Part shown: positions 9,489 to 19,350 of the stretch, piece by piece | Layout of the letters: each line of letters begins with the position of its first letter | How positions within the stretch are numbered: the stretch's first letter is position 1 | Notes under the pieces: model-generated | What the model saw: the letters and a program-made list of their open reading frames with translations, nothing else | Told to the model about the DNA's origin: nothing | Database searches by the model: none | Assembly: GCA_009731375.1 (NCBI GenBank) | Contig: BJOX01000144.1 | Coordinates: 1 to 40,947 of the forward strand | From: Paulinella micropora | Lineage: Eukaryota > Cercozoa > Imbricatea > Euglyphida | Direction: 5' to 3' | DNA: 40,947 bases | Made by a program: the position numbers and the translations under genes

Positions 9489-10323
9489 ATAAAGTCCGTA
9501 AACATTTCGTCACTTCAGTTAGTGAACGCGGCCACGTGGGCTCGTCACCCCAGAAATCAGTAATAAAACTTTTAATAGTTTCTGGTGGAGTATCTGGGAT
9601 TCGCCCCGTTCTCCTTGGTACAAACGCCTCCCTTTTTTCTTCTCCTACTTTCGCACTTTCGCATGATCCGTTAGTAATATGGACATCTGCTCCTACTCCT
9701 TCCGCAAATCTCGCCAACGACGGGCTTCTTTGTGCGACACATATAATCTCCTCCTTTCGCTTCTCGATTAAGTCATCAATAGACTTTTTGTCCCAATGGC
9801 ATGTCGGAACTGTCACAGTGCACACTTGGGATTCCCAATTGTCGGTCCAGGACAGCTCATCCGGTCTTACGACATGGGGGTGAACGTACACCTCAAGTGC
9901 CTCATGTGCGATGGCCATCTTTTTGTGATCCGTCGCTAGACTCAGCTCATAAGCCTCATAAGAGTCAGTAGCGTTAAAGGGGTCAATGTCGTTCTCCTCT
10001 CCTCTTTTTACTCCATATATTACTCGCCGTGCGGCGCAGGCAATCACAGCCCCCATCGTAGCCAATTGGTCATACGACAGTAATATTGATCCGTGGTAAC
10101 TGGGGACGACATAAAGGTCCATGCGGTATACTCGTGCGGATTTTAATTTAAAGGACAGTGTGATGATGCCTGTGATGACCGTCCGGCTACCCACTCCCTT
10201 CAGAGTGCCAGTCGAATTTTTCATATTTCCGTCCACCCAGTCCCGGTATCGATTAAAAAACTTCCGGCTGACAATATTAATATTTGCCATCGTATCATTA
10301 CCAACTTGTAATACTGTCTTCAA
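9451..10323 (-). CDS. Retropepsin-like aspartic protease domain of the retrotransposon
   Basis: A 290-residue frame. Near residue 8 it has VGNDTMANINIVS, which resembles the retropepsin active-site pattern (D-T/S-G-A then a hydrophobic/Ser block), but with Met in place of the usual Gly. Further on, LYVVPSYHGSILLSYDQLATMGAVI resembles the second conserved motif of the fold (a hydrophobic-G-hydrophobic-L-x-D-L pattern). The start is placed at the first ATG, but the domain is probably part of a longer polyprotein with its neighbours. The altered active-site Gly suggests divergence or decay. Confidence 0.6.
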   Translation of the reverse strand: MKTVLQVGNDTMANINIVSRKFFNRYRDWVDGNMKNSTGTLKGVGSRTVITGIITLSFKLKSARVYRMDLYVVPSYHGSILLSYDQLATMGAVIACAARRVIYGVKRGEENDIDPFNATDSYEAYELSLATDHKKMAIAHEALEVYVHPHVVRPDELSWTDNWESQVCTVTVPTCHWDKKSIDDLIEKRKEEIICVAQRSPSLARFAEGVGADVHITNGSCESAKVGEEKREAFVPRRTGRIPDTPPETIKSFITDFWGDEPTWPRSLTEVTKCLRTLFENNKQYYYPAI

Positions 10324-10326
10324 AGT

Positions 10327-10830
10327 TTAACAATAAAGTTCTGTATAACACAGAGCATCAGGCCTGTGTATATTGGCTGCGAGAACAAAAACTTTACGTT
10401 CTAAATTTTGGAGTCTTGTCTCTAAGTCTTTTATCTCCTCCTTCTTCTCCTCCTGCTTCACATCATTAACATTTTTATTATTCTGCGGTACTGGTGCGTT
10501 TACTATGTTAGTGACATTGTCTTGTGGCACTTGAGTGCACAAATTGTCTTTTTTCTCGCCACCCGCCGCGATCGTAGACATTGAGTCTGTTCGTAATTGT
10601 TTGATTGGCCGAGGCGATAGGTCTGCCATTGGCATCCTCGCCTCCATCGCAAGTCTCGCCTTCCTATTTGCATCAGTTATCATTAGTAACCGTGATGTGT
10701 GAACGGGTATGAGACTACCTTGGGGCTGCAGTCTCTGTGTACCCACATCTTTGCTCTCACATGGAGGAAGCGTTGGACCAGTCTGCACAACAGCATGAGA
10801 AAGCACTGTGACTTTAGGGTTAAACTTCAC
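10327..10830 (-). CDS. Gag-Pol linker region of the retrotransposon
   Basis: A 167-residue frame ending just upstream of the protease. The middle is rich in Pro, Asn and Gln, and the C-terminal third (KQEEKKEEIKDLETRLQNLE) is a likely coiled coil. I recognise no domain. Position and strand make it part of the same element. Confidence 0.45.
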   Translation of the reverse strand: MKFNPKVTVLSHAVVQTGPTLPPCESKDVGTQRLQPQGSLIPVHTSRLLMITDANRKARLAMEARMPMADLSPRPIKQLRTDSMSTIAAGGEKKDNLCTQVPQDNVTNIVNAPVPQNNKNVNDVKQEEKKEEIKDLETRLQNLERKVFVLAANIHRPDALCYTELYC

Positions 10831-10863
10831 AGTCTTCTCCTTCCTCTCTTCTCCCCCCTGCCG

Positions 10864-11574
10864 TCATTCCACATCCTCGAAACGATTACCTTGGTGTCCG
10901 GGTAGGATGAAGTATCGATGTCCGAGGCAGTGTTGTAGGCCTGACCTCGACCGAAATTCGGGTTGGAGCTTGCACATGAGCCTCCTCCTCCTCTGGGTGG
11001 GGGGGGGGGGGGGGCNNNNNNNNNNTCCCCATCTTCCTCTCTGAGGGGTTCCATGCCACCTCGGGGCTCCTCTCCATGCTCCTCCTCCTCCTGCTCCTCC
11101 TCCTCCTCCTGCTCCTCCTCGTCCTCCTGCTCCTGCTCCTCCTCCTCGTCCTCTTTGAGAGGCCTTTGAGTTCTTTTGTCTCTCCCTTTCATCCTTCTTC
11201 TCCTTCATCCTCTTCATGTAGGCAATAATTGCCTCTCTTAACTCCTCATCATCACACTGATTGGTATACCAGCCTTCGTTCATAGCGGCAATCTGAAGCA
11301 TATTGAAAAGGCCCGGTTCCTTGCCTTCCGTCTTGCTCAGAAAATTTGCACTTGCTGTTGGGTTCTGCCTATCATGATTGAAAGAGCAGTCTCTGTTCTC
11401 CATCTGTGCCTTACACTGCAAGCCCGCGAACCACCTCCAGCATGCGGTCTTCAAGTCTGGCTCTCTCTGTCTCTTCCAACCGGCAACTCTGTTTGTGTAC
11501 GTGGCTTGTGCGCCAACAGGTACACCGCCTGCCTGTGTCATATGTGCTCCGTGACTGAGTCCAAGTGCGAGCAT
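10864..11574 (-). CDS. CCCH zinc-finger nucleocapsid-like protein of the retrotransposon
   Basis: A 236-residue frame interrupted by the 10-N gap at 11017-11026. Around residues 44-70 it has C-x8-C-x8-C-x3-H (CWRWFAGLQC then DCSFNH), a CCCH zinc finger, unlike the CCHC knuckle usual in Gag. It is followed by a Lys/Glu-rich helix and a Gly/Arg-rich (RGG-like) tract suited to nucleic-acid binding. Low-complexity GGA codons and a G-run surround the gap, so the C-terminus is uncertain. Confidence 0.55.
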   Translation of the reverse strand: MLALGLSHGAHMTQAGGVPVGAQATYTNRVAGWKRQREPDLKTACWRWFAGLQCKAQMENRDCSFNHDRQNPTASANFLSKTEGKEPGLFNMLQIAAMNEGWYTNQCDDEELREAIIAYMKRMKEKKDERERQKNSKASQRGRGGGAGAGGRGGAGGGGGAGGGGAWRGAPRWHGTPQRGRWGXXXXPPPPPTQRRRRLMCKLQPEFRSRSGLQHCLGHRYFILPGHQGNRFEDVE

Positions 11575-12101
11575 GCACTCATCACTTCTTGAAACAGTGC
11601 TGCCGGAGCAACGTTTCGAACCGTAGTTTCGAATACGTGTGTCTCGAGGAAGTTCTTGGACTTCACTGTACTAAACGTCGAGCATTGTTGTATGAGTTGA
11701 GTAAGCTTGCTCGGGTGCACTGTGTGTAACGCCGAGAAGAAATAAAGAATGATCGGCTTGCGGCCATAGAATAGCCCATAGGAGGAAACTACCTCCGTAA
11801 GGGTCGCCGCCAAGCCAACAGCACTCCTCAAACTCATCGCCACTGTCTCAAAGATTTCAAATCCTATGAGAGTACCAGTGCAGAGATGCTGGTATCCATG
11901 AGATTGAAAATATGAAATGAGTGTGGCCACCGCCAGTTCACACTGAGCGTCTAGGCTTGTTGCATTGTTTCTCTTAATCTCCTCTTTCTTTCTCAAAAGC
12001 TTGTACTGTGTTAGATCGAATCCCTCCGAGACTAGAGATTGGTCAAAAACAGTAACACGGGCCTCGTATTCCTGCGTTTCGTCGCAAGGAAAAGCCTTCA
12101 T
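11538..12101 (-). CDS. Gag-like capsid region of the retrotransposon
   Basis: A 187-residue, mostly helical and moderately hydrophobic frame that overlaps the zinc-finger frame by 37 bp. No signature motif is recognised. The assignment rests on position upstream of the zinc-finger and protease frames and on the same strand. Confidence 0.45.
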   Translation of the reverse strand: MKAFPCDETQEYEARVTVFDQSLVSEGFDLTQYKLLRKKEEIKRNNATSLDAQCELAVATLISYFQSHGYQHLCTGTLIGFEIFETVAMSLRSAVGLAATLTEVVSSYGLFYGRKPIILYFFSALHTVHPSKLTQLIQQCSTFSTVKSKNFLETHVFETTVRNVAPAALFQEVMSACSHLDSVTEHI

Positions 12102-12844
12102 GCAGGCATTGATCTCTTTGAGCTTGCTCTCGTCTTGGCATATAGCATGAGACTTGCCACTCCTCCTTTCTTCCTCTTGAAGGCATTTATGATGTTTTGT
12201 CTGTCCTTCTTCTCCGTGTTTGTGACCACCACCGTAGTTGAGCCCGGGGGTGCAGGGGCTGGTGAGTCAGGAGCTGGTGGGGGAAGATATGTAGGAGGGT
12301 GTGCCCTTGCACCACTCACTTTTGCTTTCATTCTTTCCAGTCTCATCTTCTTCTCGAACTCATCATTCTATTTCGCCTTCGTCTTCTCAGATATCACCAG
12401 CTTTTGAGCATGAGTGATAAAGGCCACTAATTCAGAAGCATATATGAGAACATTATATTTCTCCACATATTGGTCAATGCCTGCTTATTGGTGACAGGTG
12501 GTGCGTTACTTGACTTAAGGACAGAGTGATCCTTGGTAGGAATCCATCTCTTCCACGCCTCCTTGTGCAGTAACGCACCCATCAACAGTCTGATCTTGGT
12601 CAGTATTCTGTCAGTCTTCTCTAACTCATCAATCACAGGATGAGTTTCTCCTGCTGCCTTAATGTTTCTTTCCATCTCTGCCTTCCCCTCCTCCAAGGCC
12701 TTCATTTCCATCGTAAAAAAATGAAATACGCGATTTGAGTTTTTTGAACCCAGAATGTTCTTTATTTTTGTTATATCGACTGCCTCTTGACCAGTCGCGA
12801 GGAATCTGGCCTTTGCTCTTGGGTTTGTGTACTGGAGGTAACAC
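12098..12844 (-). pseudogene. Gag N-terminal fragments, frame-broken
   Basis: Three short minus frames (12098-12346, 12427-12711 and 12659-12844) follow each other in different frames. They contain a Pro/Ala-rich segment and charged helices. They look like the interrupted start of the Gag gene; none is recognisable alone. Confidence 0.35.
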
Positions 12845-14614
12845 TCACACCGTGGGCCGTATGAACGTTCCCAAATCAGGGTTTAAGGTGGGTATGTGAG
12901 TCCCCAAACTTGATATGTTGTATCTTCTTTCTTTCTTCTTGATCAGAGACCAGTTTGCAGAGGAGCTGTGCTGTGTTTAATAATGGGATATAGACATCCC
13001 TTTTAGCACGACTTCTCTCTCTTCTTTATTCCTGAGGGATCCAACATAAGTGTCATTCCCTACCCCTATCTTGTTATCAAACTGTTCTTTAGAGAGGTCA
13101 TAGTGGGCTTGCACCTACTGTTGTTCCTCCACTGTGATCTCCTCCCTCTCAATATGAATCAAGTCGATCGTTTTTCATTCTCCTCCTTCCGTGCGGGCAG
13201 GTAGCATGAGATTACCATATGTTCCTCCTCCTCCTGTCTCTTCTTGTTCAAATCCTCCTCCATCTTCGTCTCCTCCATATCCTCCTATGTCGTCCCAGCT
13301 CTCGTCTGCTCCTCCTCCCACTCCTTCATCTCCTGCTACTCCTCCTACTCCTACTCTTCCTACTCTTACTACTCTTCGTCTATTTATCTCTGTTCGTCCA
13401 CCTACTCCTCCTCCTTCTTCTCTTTCTTATTCGTATTGTCCTCCTCCTCCTCTTCATTCAATCCTCCTCGTCCTTCATTCAATCCTCATCCTCCTCCTTC
13501 TTCCTCTCTTTGTTCTGCTCCCAAGGAGTCATTCACCTCGGCGGTCTCTGTCGACATGATGTAGTAGAAGTAATTAACAGGAGGACAGTGTCAGCTCCTA
13601 TGTTTGCTTTTTTTTTTTTTTTTTTTTTTTTCGTTCGTTTGTGTTCTGTTCCTCCTTCAGTCGATTGACTAGTGAAGAGAGAAACTAATAGAGAAGGTAG
13701 AATGAGATTCCCTGTCCTCTATGAAACACTGTTTGTATGTGTTTGTTTTTGGTTTGAGAAAAATAGTATTTGAAACTTTCTCTGATTTCTTGTTCTCCTT
13801 ACTCTAATTGCTTCTCCTCCTTCTTTTCTATATTGTATCTAGTATGATGCACTAGGACCTAAACATATAGTAATAGAGAAGCTAGAAAAGCTCTCCTTGA
13901 GAAGTCGACAGTCGGTCGGATTGGTTCTCAAACCCACCTTTAGAAAACGATCAGAGATTTGCAAAAATACTCTGATGTATGTGTGAGATAATTCAGATAA
14001 CTGCACAAACTAGAAGGGTAGAGTGTTGTGATCCTGCCACTTTGCTTGTTTGTGTTTTGTGTGTGTTCCTTCACTCTTCTGTCCACCTCCTTCTTCTTGG
14101 TCTCTGTGTGAGAACAGCAAGAACGACAGAGAGTTTGTATCTAATTTCTCCTTGTGAGCACACAGATATGGATTGGGCTAGAGGGTACAAGGCACATGCT
14201 TGAGGCCAATCAAATTATTTGTTTTGTGAAAGAGAGTTATGAGGGAGCTGTGTTGGAGTATTTGTTTTCGTCTGACGTCCCCGTGTGAGACAGGTTAATG
14301 AAAATTCACTCAGTTGCCTGTGTGGCAAAGCAGAAAGAAATCACACTAGTGATGTCAACTCCAAATGTAATACACCTAATGATAGCTTAGCTCAAGAAAA
14401 AGTCTGTAATACAACCAAACACAGTCCTCAAGAATGAGGATGATGTCTCGTTATATTAGCTCAGTGAAGCAGAAAAAAGGAAAACGGCAACAGACTGGGA
14501 ATAAAATAGCATCAGGTCCAATCCGGACAAATAATACTGAAAAACAGGCTGGTGCACCTGTCACCGGGAAAAGGTACTTTTTAACCTGCTATCCGGGTGG
14601 TGATGCCTACATAA
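12845..14614. other. Host intergenic DNA with a CTC/CCT-rich tract; no gene recognised
   Basis: About 1.8 kb. The stretch 13200-13520 is pyrimidine-rich (CTC, CTT and CCT units), giving long leucine- or serine-rich frames that I consider artefacts. A T-run lies at 13607-13630. A 62-codon frame at 14434-14622 is cut by the viral insertion, but has no recognisable domain. The retrotransposon's 5' LTR could lie here, but no matching repeat is visible. Confidence 0.5.
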
Positions 14615-14620
14615 TGTGTT
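14615..14620. repeat. Target-site duplication TGTGTT, left copy
   Basis: TGTGTT lies immediately left of the inverted repeat and recurs at 36135-36140 immediately right of the other inverted repeat. A 5-6 bp duplication is what Maverick-type rve integrases produce. Confidence 0.75.
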
Positions 14621-15005
14621 AAAAAAGGACAAGCAAAAGGGGGTGTGATTCAAAGCATCCCACCCCCCCTTTGCTTTTGAACTTTGCTATCGTTTGCCAT
14701 TTTTGCCATATTCGTTCATATAAAAGAGACAGCATAAATCCCCGTTTTTTACACTGGTAGTATTGGGTGCCACTTCGGCACACCCACTCAGAACACTTTG
14801 CCCAAAAAACAAAAAAGTGATTTTCTGTTTTCCCATTTTTCCCTATTTCGCTCTTTTGCGACTTTACTCCAAAACCGCAACATCGGCATCAGCTCCGCGA
14901 CATTCATCAAAATTATCAACAATATTTACTATCTGGCGGATCGGCCCACTCATAAATCAAAAATTACTTTTTTCTTTTTGTGTCGTTTGGTTTCAATTAT
15001 GTTTT
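14621..15005 (+). repeat. Left terminal inverted repeat
   Basis: It matches the reverse complement of 35760-36134 over its whole length. Differences include a C-run versus G-run length change near 14660, a 23-bp extra stretch near 14793-14815, and scattered substitutions. It starts with an A-run followed by GACAAGC. Confidence 0.92.
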
Positions 15006-15038
15006 ACATTTATAAAAATAATATTACATATATATAAG
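15003..15038 (+). promoter_or_regulatory. 36-bp promoter repeat ending TATATAAG, copy 1
   Basis: This exact 36-base sequence also occurs at 15685-15720. Both copies end in TATATAAG directly before a start codon (0 bp here, 2 bp at the other copy). Perfect conservation next to unrelated genes indicates a shared viral promoter. Confidence 0.75.
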
Positions 15039-15455
15039 ATGCCAAACAAGAGAAAACAAATCAAGTGTGCTAGCGATTTAAATAAGCTAGTCCTAGACAA
15101 ATTCAAAGAGCTTAAATATGCTGGAGTTGTTCGTAGAGTTCATAAACCAGAAGACATCAAAGATGTTAAGACTGATATATTGTATTATTCCGTAAAATGC
15201 GAACATAATGATTTCATAAAACATAATTCTACAATTTCATTACAATATAAGCAAGTAAGAGAAAATATCGTATCACATAAGCACATAACATTAGCATTGA
15301 TAGAGAAACTAAAAGATGAACCGCAATTTCATTGTAATATTTGTTTTGATACTGCTGATGTTTTGAGAAGATGCTGTAATACTAAGTGTCAATATGCGAC
15401 TTGTGTGCCGTGTCATTTTGAAAATAATTTAGTGTGTCCAAAATGTAAAGATTGA
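15039..15455 (+). CDS. RING-type zinc-finger protein
   Basis: A 138-residue basic protein. I chose the ATG at 15039 because it directly follows the TATATAAG promoter repeat; an upstream extension reads into the TIR. The first 90 residues are Lys-rich without a recognised domain. Residues from about 99 carry CNIC, then CC, C-x5-C-x2-C-H and finally CPKC, a RING-like cross-brace finger at the very C-terminus. Such proteins often act as E3 ubiquitin ligases or in protein binding; RING genes are common accessory genes of large DNA viruses and PLVs. A further open stretch in another frame follows the stop. The target is unknown. Confidence 0.72.
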   Translation: MPNKRKQIKCASDLNKLVLDKFKELKYAGVVRRVHKPEDIKDVKTDILYYSVKCEHNDFIKHNSTISLQYKQVRENIVSHKHITLALIEKLKDEPQFHCNICFDTADVLRRCCNTKCQYATCVPCHFENNLVCPKCKD

Positions 15456-15613
15456 GCTCACCTAATTTACATTTCATTCCTAGGTCTTCTATTTCTGAAA
15501 AAGATATAAAAAATAAAATTGCTTTTAATGTGCCATCTAGATGGATAAACCGAGATTTCTTAGATAGCGATAGTCCAAATTTTGATTTAATATGTGATAC
15601 ACTACATATATGA
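15452..15613 (+). pseudogene. Possible displaced C-terminal extension of the RING gene
   Basis: Right after the RING stop, a different frame stays open for 53 codons without an ATG, with protein-like composition (SSISEKDIKNKIAF, SRWINRDFLDSD). It might be a former extension of the RING protein lost by a frameshift, or a remnant of another gene. No similarity is recognised. Confidence 0.3.
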
Positions 15614-15684
15614 ACAGATTGACTTTATCGTGTATGCGATATGGGTTATCGGCTGAAGAAATGGTATGTATTATTAAATAATTA

Positions 15685-15720
15685 TTTACATTTATAAAAA
15701 TAATATTACATATATATAAG
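15685..15720 (+). promoter_or_regulatory. 36-bp promoter repeat ending TATATAAG, copy 2
   Basis: Identical to 15003-15038. It drives the small basic gene whose ATG is at 15723. Confidence 0.75.
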
Positions 15721-15722
15721 AC

Positions 15723-15926
15723 ATGCCACGACCAAAGATATATGAAGGAGACGAAAGGAGAAAAAGGAATAATGAGAAAGCTCTCGCATACTATTACCGT
15801 AATAAAGCTAGATTAAACAAAGAACGGCGAGCCAAAGCACAGAAGTTAATACAATATACACAAGATATAGAAGAATACAAAAAGAAGATACAGGAGTTAG
15901 AAGAGCGACTGAGCAAGTCAAATTAA
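15723..15926 (+). CDS. Small basic coiled-coil (bZIP-like) protein
   Basis: A 67-residue protein. Residues 10-40 are rich in Arg, Lys and Asn (RRKRNNEKALAYYYRNKARL), and residues 40-65 form a Glu/Lys/Leu heptad-like helix. The basic-helix plus coiled-coil layout resembles a minimal bZIP DNA-binding protein; similar small proteins are found in giant viruses and PLVs. It sits just before the polymerase under the same promoter repeat as the RING gene, so an early regulatory role is possible but unproven. Confidence 0.55.
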   Translation: MPRPKIYEGDERRKRNNEKALAYYYRNKARLNKERRAKAQKLIQYTQDIEEYKKKIQELEERLSKSN

Positions 15927-16000
15927 TTAACAATATTTTTTTTATCGGTAAAATATTTTACATCTAAATAAATACTATATATATATATGTAAAGCATTAA

Positions 16001-18290
16001 ATGATTATTTTCAAAAAAATTTATCCTGCCTATCTATATACAATGGACCAATACCAACCAGAACTATTTCCGCTCTACCATATTGAGCGACGAGGAGACT
16101 ACATCAGACAAAGAGGCAAAAGAAGATGGTATCTCATTACAACTCCAACCGCCCTGCGACTTATAAACAGACTAACGGGTGGCCATCCTGAACTCGTCGG
16201 CAGAAATAACTCACTCGTTATACCGTATGCCCCAGGATGGGAAGCTCGCCTCCAACAGCTAAACCCAAATACAAGCTATCTCGTTCATCTGGATTATGAA
16301 GGATATCATGGACCAGTCAGAGGAATATACCGAGCTAACGAATTAAAGCGGTCAATCAATGCGGTTAGAAACTTTGTGGAACGGCAAGCAAGATTTTACG
16401 AACAAAGAGAAGACAAAGACCTTAAAGTTATTACAATATACCAAGTTCATCCGCAAAATCATGCTGTCATACCAATGGCACAGGGTGAAATAAACTGTGT
16501 GCTAGAATGTATTATGAAAGACTTTCCAAACCCAAACAATAGAAAACGAAAACGAGATAGTGTGATACTAGAAAGATTTAAGGATATCAAATATGCCACA
16601 GCAAAGGACCTTGACGAAATGGAAGACTTCATCCGATGTAGGATTTATGTATTTGATGGTATGAATTTGGTATGGCGAGCATCTACCAAGGATTACCCAA
16701 AACAGATAATAATCAGATGCAACGATTATCATGCCACATTAATACAAGGAAAACAAAAAGACATCTGTATCCAACACATTAAATCTATTGAGCTATTATA
16801 CGATATTAACGAAAACATACCAGAGCCACGACCCCAATATGCTACTAACCACGAAGCAAGTAATGTGAAACTATCTACGAACCAATACGAGAACAAATGG
16901 ATATCACAGGAAGAACTCAACAATATACAAACCAAACTTGAATTAGAACATAAGGAGTGCTATTCAATGACAGACCAATCTGGAAACATTGTAGGAATAG
17001 TAGATAAAGAAAACAAACTAAACTACAAATGCACAGACCGTTTCAAACATGCATCGTTCGTTCCTAAGGATACTCCCGCTTGGTCATTACCATCATACTT
17101 CAAACAATTATTTATATATATACTCTCATAGAAAAACATAAACCTAAGTTCCATACACAAATTACTGAACCTAATATATTACGACACGTAAAATCTGGTC
17201 AAATACCATTTCATCATATCTTTAAGCATCATGCCAAGAACCCCAACAAGATACACCAGATTGATATGGTAAAAGCTTATACAAATGCTTCGTTAGGTAA
17301 TCTAGGGGAAATGTCGTCATACTTCAATGAATACCCGATTGCTCCTCGCAACATAATTAATATAAACCAGGACCTCACACAAGAATACTACAACAAACTT
17401 AAACATCTACACGGTTATGCGGTTTTTGATTACGACCAAAAGCACCTCAAAGTTCCAACCTTCTTCAACGGCTACACCACAAAAGGAACACAATGCCAAC
17501 CCATACCAGCATTGTTATATATGTTTGACCAAGGGGTTAAGATATTTATTAAGAGATTATATGTAGCAGACGACCATTTCAACCCCTTCAAAACCTTTCA
17601 GAACACATAACAAGTATGCAAGATTACTACTTTGATAAGCCTGGCTTTGAACACGACACCTTAGCCAAAGCAACCAACTTACTAGTAGGCTCTCTCAATA
17701 CTAACATACACCGAACTCAGCAAGTATCTACCATTTCAAAAACATACAACGAGCGAATACATTTTATGATGAAAGAAAAAGGATATAGGTTATTGTTCCT
17801 GAAACGAGGTAAACACGACAAAAGTAAGTATGCCGAAATGAAGGACGACCTACTACCAGAGCGAATGATATACACATACCAAGATACAAACCCAACAGAC
17901 AATATATTTCAAATGTCTCATTTAACTGGCTATGTGTTAGCATACCAAAAGATAGTTCTTCATAACCAAATGTTAAAGCTTGTAAATACTGGGCGGACTT
18001 TGTTATATTCTAATACAGACAGTATCGCATACGAAGGTGAATATATGAAAACAGGAAAAGAATTCCGTCCCGAGGTTTTAGAACAGGACGAGTTCATAGC
18101 ACCACAACTTAATATGACTTGTTTCGTTTCCTACATAAATGGCGAACCGCGGATAACATACCAGCGACATAGCGGTTTCAAAGACATACTACCATTACAA
18201 AAATTCTTAGAAACACCACATAAACAATATCCAGAGTTCTCCGCCTTTGAGGATACAGAGCTTCCAGATTATAGCACCAAAGACGAATAA
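16001..18290 (+). pseudogene. DNA polymerase with a family-B-like palm, broken into three frames
   Basis: Three consecutive frames (16001-17131, 17080-17610, 17616-18290) carry successive parts of one large protein. The first 376 residues are an N-terminal region without a motif I can name. The second frame has DMVKAYTNA near 17262, matching polymerase motif A. The third begins with AKATNLLVGSL, a candidate motif B, and has YSNTDSI near 18006 in the place of the YxDTDS motif C. The frame shifts each time by one base, at an AT-rich run near 17110-17130 and near 17590-17610. An ATG at 16043 is an alternative start. Polintons normally encode a protein-primed family B polymerase; I cannot confirm that subtype or exclude another palm family. 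Confidence 0.65.
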
Positions 18291-19347
18291 GTGCCTTTAC
18301 CAGAACAAGAATTATTGCTCATTCACGGCAAAGCTGGAACGGGTAAATCTGAAATGATTAAATACCTAACTGGTCAGCCATCAAAATACACTAGCACCCA
18401 TTTCAAAGTCAAAAAGACTTTATCAACCGCTATGACACACAATGCTCGCCAAGTTATTAATTCTGAATATACACTCCAAAAAATACTAACAATGCTATAT
18501 CATAGACTACCGCTACCGATACCAGTTGGCGAAGAAGCCATTAATCACAGAATAACAATTGATGAAGTTTCTATGCTTACATCCAAGAATTTAGAAAGTC
18601 TGGACCATATGCTCAGAAAATACACCAAAATCAACAGACCATTCGACGGTGTATCTATTGTCTTATTCGGCCACTTAGCACAGCTTCCTTGCCCAGACCC
18701 AACATCCGAACCATTCCACAAGTCAAAAACTTTCAAGCTATTTACAAAAATAAATCTTGATACAAATTACAGACAGGCCAAAGACCTAGTTCTACAATCT
18801 ATCTTAAATAAGGTAGAAGACTATTACAAGGTCGGCGGTAATGAGCTTAGCCAACATAAAGCAAAAGACTGCCTACCTAATATACTAACACTTGAATAAT
18901 TAGATGCTCTCAATAAGCAAGTTAAGCCACACCCTAAACCGACCGACAAAAACCCACCTTTAATATTACACCTCTAACAACAATGTTAATGAAAGCAATA
19001 ACAAAATGCTACAAAATAAACAACTTAAAACAGGTCATCAGGTTGTGTTTCGTTGTAATACAAAGGTTGTTCATAACGGCGATATTCACACTATTACTAG
19101 GGATACCAAAGAACATATATTCATTACGATTGACAATATTGAGCAGAAATTTGATAGAAAAAAAACGATACCAGACAAGAAACCGTATGCTGACATCCAG
19201 CCGACATTCTCATCCACCATCCACTGCTCACAAGGCCGAACAACACCAGTGTGGATAAATCTAGACCTACTGTCAATGAATTTGTTATATGTCGCTTTAA
19301 GTCGTGCCACATGCTTGAACGATATTGGACTATCAAACGAGTTATGA
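18291..19347 (+). pseudogene. SF1 Pif1-like helicase, interrupted
   Basis: The frame continues directly after an in-frame TAA that ends the polymerase reading, with no ATG, so it may once have been part of the polymerase protein or an adjacent gene. It contains GKAGTGKS (Walker A, near 18330), TIDEVSML (Walker B, near 18560), FGHLAQLP (motif III, where Pif1 usually has GDxxQLPP) and NYRQ (near 18765). A second TAA lies at 18897-18899, and a frame change near 18977 leads to TIHCSQGRT and YVALSRA, the last two helicase motifs. The gene ends tail to tail with the lipase, 3 bp apart. It is a recognisable helicase that is not translatable as assembled. Confidence 0.75.
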
Positions 19348-19350
19348 AAG

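Larger units (their letters stand above)
7979..12844 (-). mobile_element. Decayed Ty3/Gypsy-like LTR retrotransposon
   Basis: Minus-strand frames in order from right to left are Gag-like fragments, a CCCH zinc-finger protein, a linker protein, a retropepsin-like domain and a reverse transcriptase. The RT ends near 7990, and no RNase H or integrase is seen to its left, where microsatellites begin. I found no long terminal repeats. Several frames are interrupted and the RT carries an internal inversion, so this copy is inactive or misassembled. The order Gag, protease, RT fits Metaviridae-type elements. Confidence 0.75.

Noticed and set aside
13191-13668. Proline- or leucine-rich plus-strand gene
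   Set aside because: Three overlapping frames arise from one CTC/CCT-rich tract, with no start context or domain.
14434-14622. A host gene disrupted by the provirus
   Set aside because: The frame reopens across the empty site, but it is short, shows no domain or splice signals, and could be chance; kept only as a remark on the integration site.
14763-15038. Frame in the left TIR, with a matching frame in the right TIR, as a conserved gene
   Set aside because: It is shared only because the repeats are inverted copies. On the right the same DNA, read on the other strand, encodes the integrase end. No start context or domain supports it.
18288-18899. In-frame TAA codons in the polymerase-helicase as evidence of a reassigned genetic code (UAA as Gln)
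   Set aside because: TAA, TAG and TGA are all used as plausible terminal stops by intact genes of the same element (TAA for the penton, TAG at 28240, TGA for the integrase), and the locus also has frameshifts. Mutation is simpler.
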